A DNA stretch of 64,000 nt from Promicromonospora umidemergens (GTDB lineage Bacteria; Actinomycetota; Actinomycetes; Actinomycetales; Cellulomonadaceae), in assembly GCF_024171995.1 (NCBI RefSeq), contig NZ_JAMTCT010000027.1:1-64000 (forward strand), read 5' to 3'. The notes under the pieces were generated by a model. The model searched no databases and had not been told where the DNA came from. It saw only the letters and a list, made by a program, of their open reading frames with translations. The translations under genes were made by a program, and so were the position numbers. Within the stretch, counting starts at the first letter, position 1, and every line of letters begins with the position of its first letter. Of the stretch, positions 26,319 to 32,592 are shown piece by piece.

Positions 26319-27077
26319 TCACCGGATCAGCCCCGACGTGGGCGGCCACTGGGCGGCGCCCAGCTCGCGGGAGATGTTCCGGGCGGTCTCTCGAAGATCG
26401 TTGAGCATCGTCGGTGCCGGCGGAAACTCGGTGGTCGGCATGACCACGGCCACCGCCGCGACGACCGCACCGGAATGGTCGACCACCGGCGCCGCGGCGG
26501 AGGACTCCCCCAGGATCGCCTCGTTCTTCTCCGTCGCCAGGGCCTCGTCGACGACCTTCTCCAGGTCGGCGCGAAACACCCCTGGATCGGTGATGGTGTC
26601 GCCGGTCAGGCTGCGCAGGGCGAGCGACGCCGCCTGCTCGTGCGGCTGGTAGGCGAGCAGGACCTTGCCCATGGCGGAAGCGTGCGCCGGGATCGCCAGG
26701 CCGGTCTCGGGCATCTGCTCGCTGCCGTCGGGCCTGCTGTCATGGTGGATGATGACGACCTCGTCCAGCAGCCGTACCCCCAGGCGCACCGCTAGGCCGG
26801 TGCGTCGCGCGAGCTCATGGGTCCACCGCATGCCACGGGCACGCACGTCCAGGGTGTCCAGGTAGACGTTGCTCAGCTTCAGCAACGCCGGCCCGAGCAT
26901 GTACCTGTTGCCCCCGGGCTCCTTGGCGACCAGGCCGTGCTGCTGGAGCGACTTGACGATGCCGTGCACCGTCGACGGCGGCAGGGAGAGTGCGGTCGAC
27001 AGCTCGGAGATCCCCAGTCGGCGCGCCCCCTGCAACGACGACAGGACCTTGGCGGCGCGGTCGATGGCCTGAATCAC
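26319..27077 (-). CDS. IclR family transcriptional regulator of the dha locus
   Basis: This 252-residue regulator starts at a GTG (27077) behind GAGGAGGG. The N-terminal IclR winged helix is AAKVLSSLQGARRLGISELS followed by PPSTVHGIVKSLQQHGLV. The C-terminal IclR effector domain contains GLAIPAHASAMGKVLLAY and the acidic/proline-rich end. It is transcribed away from the dihydroxyacetone-kinase genes. Two near-identical palindromes, one in this divergent gap and one before dhaK, are its probable binding sites. The effector is not known; a triose or its precursor is plausible. Confidence 0.92.
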   Translation of the reverse strand: MIQAIDRAAKVLSSLQGARRLGISELSTALSLPPSTVHGIVKSLQQHGLVAKEPGGNRYMLGPALLKLSNVYLDTLDVRARGMRWTHELARRTGLAVRLGVRLLDEVVIIHHDSRPDGSEQMPETGLAIPAHASAMGKVLLAYQPHEQAASLALRSLTGDTITDPGVFRADLEKVVDEALATEKNEAILGESSAAAPVVDHSGAVVAAVAVVMPTTEFPPAPTMLNDLRETARNISRELGAAQWPPTSGLIR

Positions 27078-27172
27078 GGGTCTGTCCCTCCTCGGATTCC
27101 ACCTCTGCGTGAGGAGCCCTGTGGGGCAACCGTACACAGGACCCTTGACACCCTCCCGCGAGAGCGGAGAGG

Positions 27173-27189
27173 CTTCGGCATTACCGAAT
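27173..27189. promoter_or_regulatory. Candidate IclR operator 1
   Basis: The bottom strand reads ATTCGGTAATGCCGAAG, a palindrome TTCG-N7-CGAA. It differs at only three positions from the site before dhaK. TTGACA lies at 27145-27150, 23 bases upstream of the palindrome, in nearly the same arrangement as at the second site. It stands between iclR and the first dhaL. The rest of 27078-27338 shows nothing more. Confidence 0.6.
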
Positions 27190-27338
27190 GAGGTTCCGAC
27201 GGCGGAGCCTGTGCCGACGCAGCCGGTCGCATCCGCAGGCCGGGGCAATCGCCGTATGGCACGCTCCGTACAGGGACCGGCGCGCACGGTGTCACCGATC
27301 CGGTGCCACCCATCCGGAGCTTCACGGGAGGACAGAGC

Positions 27339-27989
27339 ATGGCCACCGCAGTGACCAACGGGGTGATCATCGACTGGTTGGCCCGGTTTCACGACATCGT
27401 CGCCAAGCAGCGCGCCTACCTGACCGAGCTCGACTCGGCGATCGGGGACGCGGACCACGGCGTGAACATGGACCGTGGCCTGGCACAGGTGGTGGCGATG
27501 CTGGACCAGCCGGCCGACGGGTCCGACGCCTCGACCGGCGCGCTCCTCGAGCGCATCGGCAACGCTCTGCTCACCTCGCTCGGCGGTGCGCCCGGGCCTC
27601 TGTACAGCGCCCTTTTCCTGGGGGCCGGCGCCGCAGCCGGCGAACGCACCCGGCTGGATCCTGCCGAGCTGGCCGACAGCCTGCGGGCGGGGCTGGCCGA
27701 GCTGGTGCGGCGGGGCAGCGCCGAGAGCGGCGACAAGACCATGTTCGACGCGCTCGACCCCGCGGTCCAGGCCCTGCAGAAGGCGGCCGACGACGGCGCC
27801 GGGCTCGGCCCGGCGACCGCGGCTGCCGCGGCGGCGGCCGTCGCGGGGCGCGAGGCGACCGCACCGATGCTCGCCCGCAAGGGCCGGGCCAGCTACCTGG
27901 GCGAACGATCGATCGGCCACGTGGATCCCGGGGCCGCCTCGGCGACGATGCTGGTCATCGCCCTTGTCGAGGCCGTCGCACAGGGATAG
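27339..27989 (+). CDS. dhaL: Dihydroxyacetone kinase subunit L (first copy)
   Basis: This 216-residue DhaL-type nucleotide-binding subunit has the Mg/ADP-binding GDADHGVNMDRG motif (Asp residues at about 33-36), LGGAPGPLYSALFLGAG, SGDKTMFDALDPA and GRASYLGERSIGHVDPGA. DhaL carries the nucleotide that phosphorylates the dihydroxyacetone bound covalently to DhaK. The ATG at 27339 has GGGAGGA upstream. It precedes dhaK by 155 bases, while a second, divergent dhaL follows dhaK. No DhaM phosphotransferase subunit is present, so whether phosphate comes from PEP via an unlinked DhaM or from ATP is open. Confidence 0.92.
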   Translation: MATAVTNGVIIDWLARFHDIVAKQRAYLTELDSAIGDADHGVNMDRGLAQVVAMLDQPADGSDASTGALLERIGNALLTSLGGAPGPLYSALFLGAGAAAGERTRLDPAELADSLRAGLAELVRRGSAESGDKTMFDALDPAVQALQKAADDGAGLGPATAAAAAAAVAGREATAPMLARKGRASYLGERSIGHVDPGAASATMLVIALVEAVAQG

Positions 27990-28075
27990 GCCGCCGCCTC
28001 GGCCCGGTCGGGGCTCGACCACGGTCTCCAGCGCAGGCTCGACCCGTCTTGACAACATCTCCCTGCAGGGACAGC

Positions 28076-28092
28076 ATTCGATAATGTCGAAT
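28076..28092. promoter_or_regulatory. Candidate IclR operator 2, before dhaK
   Basis: ATTCGATAATGTCGAAT is a near-perfect palindrome matching the bottom strand of the site at 27173-27189 at 14 of 17 positions. TTGACA lies at 28049-28054, 21 bases upstream. It suggests that dhaK-dhaL has its own promoter under the same regulator. Confidence 0.6.
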
Positions 28093-28144
28093 AGGATTCG
28101 GTGAGACCGAAGCTGGTCGCACCGCGGTTCAAAGGAGAGCAGCC

Positions 28145-29149
28145 ATGTCAACGCCTACACGCCGCCAGTTCATCAATGCGCCGGACGACGTCATCGACGA
28201 GGCCCTCGAGGGTCTCGTGCTGGCGAACCCGCATCTGCTGAAGCTCGACCCCGCCGAGCGTCTCGTCTCACGGGTCACGCCCGCGACGAAGAAGGTGGGG
28301 CTGCTGTCCGGGGGTGGGTCCGGGCACGAGCCGCTGCACGCCGGCCTCGTCGGGACCGGGATGCTCGACGTCGCCGTGGCCGGAGCGGTGTTCGCCAGCC
28401 CGACCGCCAGCCAGGTCCGCGCCGGGACGCTCCTGGCCGACAGCGGCGCCGGTGTGCTGCACATCGTGAAGAACTACACCGGTGACGTGCTCAACTTTCA
28501 GATCGCTGCCGAGCTCGCCGAGGACGACGTCGTCGTCGAGTCGGTGCTCGTCGATGACGACCTCGCCACCACCAGCACGAACGGTGGACCTGGTCGACGC
28601 GGGACCGCGGCGACCGTGGTGGTCGAGAAGGTCTGTGGCGCCCTCGCCGAGGCCGGTGCAGACCTGTCGACGGTCGCCGCCCGCGGCCGTGACGTGGTGG
28701 CCCGTTCCCGCAGCCTCGCCGTCGCGCTGGACTCCTGCGCCCACCCGGGCCAGTCCCAGCCCGCCTTCGAGCTGCCCGACGACCTGGTCGAGTTCGGGGT
28801 CGGCATCCACGGCGAGCGCGGCACGGGCCGCATCCCGTTCGCATCGGCCGACGAGCTGGTCGAACAGCTGGTCGACCCCCTCGTCCAGGACCTGTCGCTG
28901 CGCAGCGGAGACGGCGTGATCGCCGTGATCAACGGGCTGGGCAGCACCTACCCGCTCGAGCTGGCCATCATCACCCGCCAGGTTCACCGGCTCCTGGCCG
29001 CGCGTGGCATCACCGTGGCCCGCACCCTGACCGGCTCGTACGTGACGTCACTGGACATGCACGGCGCCTCGGTCACCCTCACCGTCGCCGACGACGAGCT
29101 CGTCCGCGCCTGGGACGCCCCGGTCCGGACGCCGTCCCTCACCTGGTGA
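28145..29149 (+). CDS. dhaK: Dihydroxyacetone kinase subunit K
   Basis: This 334-residue DhaK binds dihydroxyacetone or a related ketose. It has the GGGSGHEPLHAGLVG motif, the NYTGDVLNF segment and the His of GIHGERG that forms the hemiaminal link to the substrate. GGAGAGC precedes the ATG. Its length fits single-domain DhaK of the split type rather than the fused ATP-dependent enzyme. Acting with a DhaL subunit it yields dihydroxyacetone phosphate for glycolysis. Related actinobacterial kinases act on tetruloses, so the substrate is uncertain. Confidence 0.94.
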   Translation: MSTPTRRQFINAPDDVIDEALEGLVLANPHLLKLDPAERLVSRVTPATKKVGLLSGGGSGHEPLHAGLVGTGMLDVAVAGAVFASPTASQVRAGTLLADSGAGVLHIVKNYTGDVLNFQIAAELAEDDVVVESVLVDDDLATTSTNGGPGRRGTAATVVVEKVCGALAEAGADLSTVAARGRDVVARSRSLAVALDSCAHPGQSQPAFELPDDLVEFGVGIHGERGTGRIPFASADELVEQLVDPLVQDLSLRSGDGVIAVINGLGSTYPLELAIITRQVHRLLAARGITVARTLTGSYVTSLDMHGASVTLTVADDELVRAWDAPVRTPSLTW

Positions 29150-29159
29150 CCCGCACGCA

Positions 29160-29205
29160 GCACCCGACACCGAGCACCCGACACCGAGCACCCGACACCG
29201 AGCAC
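29160..29205 (+). repeat. 14-bp tandem repeat between dhaK and the second dhaL
   Basis: GCACCCGACACCGA is repeated three times without change, plus four bases of a fourth copy, filling most of the gap between the two genes. The ribosome binding site of dhaL (AGGAGA) lies directly after it. Confidence 0.95.
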
Positions 29206-29216
29206 AGGAGACAGAC

Positions 29217-29849
29217 ATGACCGACCACATCGACGGCGCACTCGCCCTGCGCTGGATGAACAGGTTCACCGAGGACTTCCACGACGCCCAGCAGGCACTC
29301 ACCGACCTCGACCGCCAGGCCGGTGACGGCGACTTCGGCACGAACATCGCCTCGGCGCTGCGCAAGGTCGTCGCCGAGCTGCCCACCGCCGAGGACGCGA
29401 CCTTCGCGTCGGTGTTCACAGCGACCGCCAACGGGTTCCTCGCCACCGGCGGCACGAGCGGTCCCCTGTTCGGCATGTGGTTCCGCGCGATCTCGCGGTC
29501 GACCGCACCCGAGGGCCCGGACACCGGCCTGCTGGCGCAGGGCGTGGCGGCCGGGCTGGCCAAGGTCCAGCAGCTCGGTGGCGCGTCGGTCGGGGACAAC
29601 ACGATGATCGACGCGCTCGCCCCGGCCTCGCAGACCCTGCTCGACGCGTCCACCAGCGGCCTGACCATCGACAAGGCGCTCACCTCGGCCGCGGGGGCGG
29701 CGCGCGCGGGCGCCGCCTCGACGGCCGATCTCCTGGCGGCGCGCGGTCGCGCCAGCTACGTCGGCGACCTGGCGCTCGGTGTCGAGGACCCCGGTGCGGT
29801 CACGGTCGCCATGTTCTTCGAGGCGGGCGCGGCGGTCGTCAGCGGTTGA
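29217..29849 (+). CDS. dhaL: Dihydroxyacetone kinase subunit L (second copy)
   Basis: This 210-residue DhaL-type protein has GDGDFGTNIASAL in place of the GDADHGVNM motif of the first copy. The Asp residues for Mg are kept but His is replaced by Phe. GGTSGPLFGMWF, VGDNTMIDALAPA and GRASYVGDLALGVEDPGA follow. AGGAGA precedes the ATG. It is probably co-transcribed with dhaK and is its most likely direct partner. Its last codons overlap the convergent alpha/beta hydrolase gene by 11 bases. Confidence 0.92.
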   Translation: MTDHIDGALALRWMNRFTEDFHDAQQALTDLDRQAGDGDFGTNIASALRKVVAELPTAEDATFASVFTATANGFLATGGTSGPLFGMWFRAISRSTAPEGPDTGLLAQGVAAGLAKVQQLGGASVGDNTMIDALAPASQTLLDASTSGLTIDKALTSAAGAARAGAASTADLLAARGRASYVGDLALGVEDPGAVTVAMFFEAGAAVVSG

Positions 29850-30696
29850 GCCCGGCCGCCAGGCCGGCCAGCAGCTCGGCGGCCGGGCGCGGCCGCACCA
29901 GCCACAGCAGGTGGCTGGACGTCAGGGTGTGCACGTCGTACGGGTTGCCGGGGGTGAGCGCATCGCCCTCGCGGATCATCCGGTCCTGCACGGCCGGCGG
30001 CATGCTCGTGTCCGCACTGAGCCGCACGTAGGTCTTGGGGATCGTGCCCCACGTCGCCGCCTGCGCCCGGTCGGCCGATGTGCCCACGTCCAGGTTCTCG
30101 TCGGGCTGGAACGTGTTGAGGAACGTGAAGAACTCGTCGTCGGTGCCGTCGGCGAGGAACGCCTCCTTGAACCCGGCAAGCACCGCCGGGTCCGCGGTAC
30201 GGAAGTTGGACCGCAGCAGGCCGACGGCGGCCGGGTCGGCCGCCAGAGCGCCCGCGAGCGCCCCGGCGTCGACGGAGGCCATCTCGGGTTCTGCATAGTA
30301 GTCGCCGACGTCGAGGTCCACGGGCGCCCAGGCGGAGACGTAGACGATCCGGTCGATCAGGTCGGGGCGGGCGTTGCCGACGGCGGTGGTGGTGATGCCG
30401 CCTCGGCTGTGGCCGACCAGGATCACTGGTCCGTGCTGCTTCGCGCGCTCGAGTGCCTCGATGACGCGGGCTGCGTTGTCCGCCAGGGTGACGCCCTTGA
30501 TGCTGCCGGGCGTCGTCGCGAGACCGGCCAGGTCCTGCGGGGCCTGGTACGCGGCGGGGTAGGTCGCCTCGAACCCGTGCCCGGGCAGGTCGACGGCGGC
30601 GGAGCGGTGGCCCAGCAGCGCCAGCTCGGCCTGGAGCGGCGCGAACGAGAACGAGTTGGCGAAGGCCCCGTGGACCAGTACGAACGTGGGTGGCAT
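29839..30696 (-). CDS. Alpha/beta hydrolase
   Basis: This 285-residue hydrolase has the oxyanion-hole element FVLVHGAFAN near the N-terminus and the nucleophile elbow GHSRGG with Ser97. A late His in DVHTLTSSHLLW could complete the triad. It belongs to the esterase/salicylate-esterase-like alpha/beta family; the substrate is unknown. No signal peptide is seen, so it should be cytoplasmic. It follows the DinB-like gene by 9 bases and is likely in the same transcript. Confidence 0.85.
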   Translation of the reverse strand: MPPTFVLVHGAFANSFSFAPLQAELALLGHRSAAVDLPGHGFEATYPAAYQAPQDLAGLATTPGSIKGVTLADNAARVIEALERAKQHGPVILVGHSRGGITTTAVGNARPDLIDRIVYVSAWAPVDLDVGDYYAEPEMASVDAGALAGALAADPAAVGLLRSNFRTADPAVLAGFKEAFLADGTDDEFFTFLNTFQPDENLDVGTSADRAQAATWGTIPKTYVRLSADTSMPPAVQDRMIREGDALTPGNPYDVHTLTSSHLLWLVRPRPAAELLAGLAAGLNR

Positions 30697-30705
30697 GGGC
30701 AGATG

Positions 30706-31314
30706 TTACTGGCCGACGCGGCCGTCGATCCGTTCGCGCAGGATGTCCGCGTGCCCGCAGTGCCGCGCGTACTCGACGATCTGCGACAGGAGGCCGTCCC
30801 GGAGCTGGAGGTCGCCGCCGTCCGGCCCGAGGTCGGACGCGCCGGCGTTCCAGGTGCTGAGGTCGGTGACGCCGTCGAGGTACCGGTCGGTGGCTTCCAT
30901 CTCGAGGTGCCACTGTCTCCAGGCGTCCTCGGCGACGGCTGGTTCGGCGACCGCGCCGTTCCAGTCGCCGTCGCGGTCCTCGTCGGTCCGGTACAGGCGG
31001 GGTGCGTCCTCGCCGGCCATGACGCGGCGTAGGTGCCGTTCCTCCTCGGCCAGGTGTCGTACCAGGCCGAGGAGGGACATCGTGGACGGCGGTGCCGACC
31101 GGCGGGCGAGCTGCTCGGCGTCGAGCCCCGCGCACTTCAGCTCCAAGGTGAGCCGGTAGTAGCTGAGGTACTCGAGCAGCGTGCCGCGCTCGTCGCCGGG
31201 CGTGGTCTCGGTCTCACGTGGGTCGTCGTCCGGGTCGATCCACATGTCGGGGTAGACGGTCGACTGCGTCCATCGTGCCGTCTCTGGCTCGCCGGCCTGC
31301 TCTCGTGCGTCCAT
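30706..31314 (-). CDS. DinB-like / DUF664 protein
   Basis: This roughly 202-residue protein has the four-helix DinB/DUF664 pattern: TLLEYLSYYRLTLELKCAGL, SLLGLVRHLAEEERHLRRV and the C-terminal QIVEYARHCGHADILRERIDG. His residues in RHLAEEERH, EYARHCGHAD and a middle helix could bind a metal. Similar proteins include mycothiol-dependent enzymes, but no partner proves that here. The start is uncertain: the ATG at 31314 lacks a clear ribosome site and a GTG 27 bases upstream is also possible. Confidence 0.8.
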   Translation of the reverse strand: MDAREQAGEPETARWTQSTVYPDMWIDPDDDPRETETTPGDERGTLLEYLSYYRLTLELKCAGLDAEQLARRSAPPSTMSLLGLVRHLAEEERHLRRVMAGEDAPRLYRTDEDRDGDWNGAVAEPAVAEDAWRQWHLEMEATDRYLDGVTDLSTWNAGASDLGPDGGDLQLRDGLLSQIVEYARHCGHADILRERIDGRVGQ

Positions 31315-31388
31315 ACGAGCATCGTGGACCCGTGCCGGCACCGCTCGCCACGGTAGATCGGGGTCCGGTCACGCCTCGGCGGCGCGCC

Positions 31389-32513
31389 TCAGCCCTGCTG
31401 GTAGTGGAACGCGTCCCAGGCACCGAGGAGGTACTGGATGCCGAGCGCGCGGTCGTAGAGGCCGTAGCCGGGGCGAGGCTTGTTGGTGGTGTTCTCGTCC
31501 CACAGGTGCCTGCCGTGGTCGGGCCGGATGTAGCCCTGGTAGCCGGCCTCGGCGTAGGCCTTCATGATCCCGGTGGTGTCGACGCTGCCCTCGGACGCGC
31601 GGTGCGCCACCTCGGTGAAGTCGCCGTTCTCGAAGTGCTTGATGTTGCGCACGTGCGAGAAGTGGATGCGGTCCATGAAGGTGCGCACGGCGTCGACGGC
31701 GTCGTGCTCGGGATTGGCGGAGAAGCTGCCGAGGCACAGCGTGAGGCCGTGGTGCGGGCTCGGGTGCAGGTCGAGCACGCGGGCCAGGCCCTCCTTGCTC
31801 GAGACGACGCGCGGCCAGCCGAAGACGTCGAACGGCGGGTCGTCGGGGTGCACGCCCAGCTTGACGTCGTACTCCTCGCAGGTCGGGATCACGGCGTCGA
31901 GGAAGTACTTGTAGTTCGCGTACATGTCGTCGTGGGTGACGCCCACGTAGGCCTCGTTGAGCTCATGGAAGCTCGCCAGCCGCTCCGGCTCCCAGCCGGG
32001 CAGGGTGAGCCCGTGCGTGTTCGCCTCCATGTCGGCGATCAGGCTCTCGGGCGACATCTTGTCGACGACTGCCTTCTCGTAGTACAGCGCGGTCGAACCG
32101 TCGGGCAGCGGGTGCCACAGGTCGGTGCGCAGCCAGTCGAAGACGGGCATGAAGTTGTAGCAGACGACCTTCACCCCGGCCCGGCCGAGCCGCTCGATCG
32201 TCGTGATGTAGTTCGCGATCGCCTCGTCCCTGCTCATCCCGAGGACGGTCCGGCCGAGCTTGATCGACTCGTGCACGTTGACCGACTCGACGACCTCCGC
32301 GTCGAAGGTCCGTGTCACGCCCTGGGCGCGTGCATCGTCCGACAGGCCGGTGATCCGCGCGACCTCAGCGTCGATCTCCGCCTGCTCCCACACCTCACCG
32401 GCCTGCTTGTGGTGCAGGCTCCACACGATGGTCTCCACGCCAGGGATCTGCCGCACCTGGTCCAGGGTCACGGTGTCGTTGCCGTCGCCGTACCAGCGGA
32501 AGCCCATCTTCAC
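31389..32513 (-). CDS. uxuA: Mannonate dehydratase
   Basis: This 374-residue enzyme dehydrates D-mannonate to 2-keto-3-deoxygluconate in hexuronate breakdown. Motifs are MGFRWYGDGNDTVTL, VCYNFMPVFDWLRTDL, GVHPDDPPFDVFGWPRV, HFSHVRNIKH and GYIRPDHGRHLW, with the His/Asp/Cys metal-binding residues in place. The GTG start at 32513 has GAGGAG upstream. It lies 79 bases after the LacZ-type glycosidase gene, so the pair may degrade a uronate-containing glycoside. Upstream TTGTATA repeats suggest control by a GntR-type regulator. Confidence 0.95.
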   Translation of the reverse strand: MKMGFRWYGDGNDTVTLDQVRQIPGVETIVWSLHHKQAGEVWEQAEIDAEVARITGLSDDARAQGVTRTFDAEVVESVNVHESIKLGRTVLGMSRDEAIANYITTIERLGRAGVKVVCYNFMPVFDWLRTDLWHPLPDGSTALYYEKAVVDKMSPESLIADMEANTHGLTLPGWEPERLASFHELNEAYVGVTHDDMYANYKYFLDAVIPTCEEYDVKLGVHPDDPPFDVFGWPRVVSSKEGLARVLDLHPSPHHGLTLCLGSFSANPEHDAVDAVRTFMDRIHFSHVRNIKHFENGDFTEVAHRASEGSVDTTGIMKAYAEAGYQGYIRPDHGRHLWDENTTNKPRPGYGLYDRALGIQYLLGAWDAFHYQQG

Positions 32514-32534
32514 GGTGTACTCCTCGTCGTCGTC

Positions 32535-32557
32535 TTGTATAACCGCTCTTGTATACA
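32535..32557. promoter_or_regulatory. TTGTATA repeats before uxuA, possible GntR operator
   Basis: TTGTATAAC (32535-32543) and TTGTATACA (32549-32557) are repeated 14 bases apart in an otherwise GC-rich gap. The second contains the perfect palindrome TGTATACA. The words resemble GntR-family operators of uronate genes. The AT-rich stretch may also be the -10 region of a uxuA promoter. Confidence 0.5.
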
Positions 32558-32592
32558 TCATGCCGGACCCGCCGGGCGGGTCGGGCACGCGT

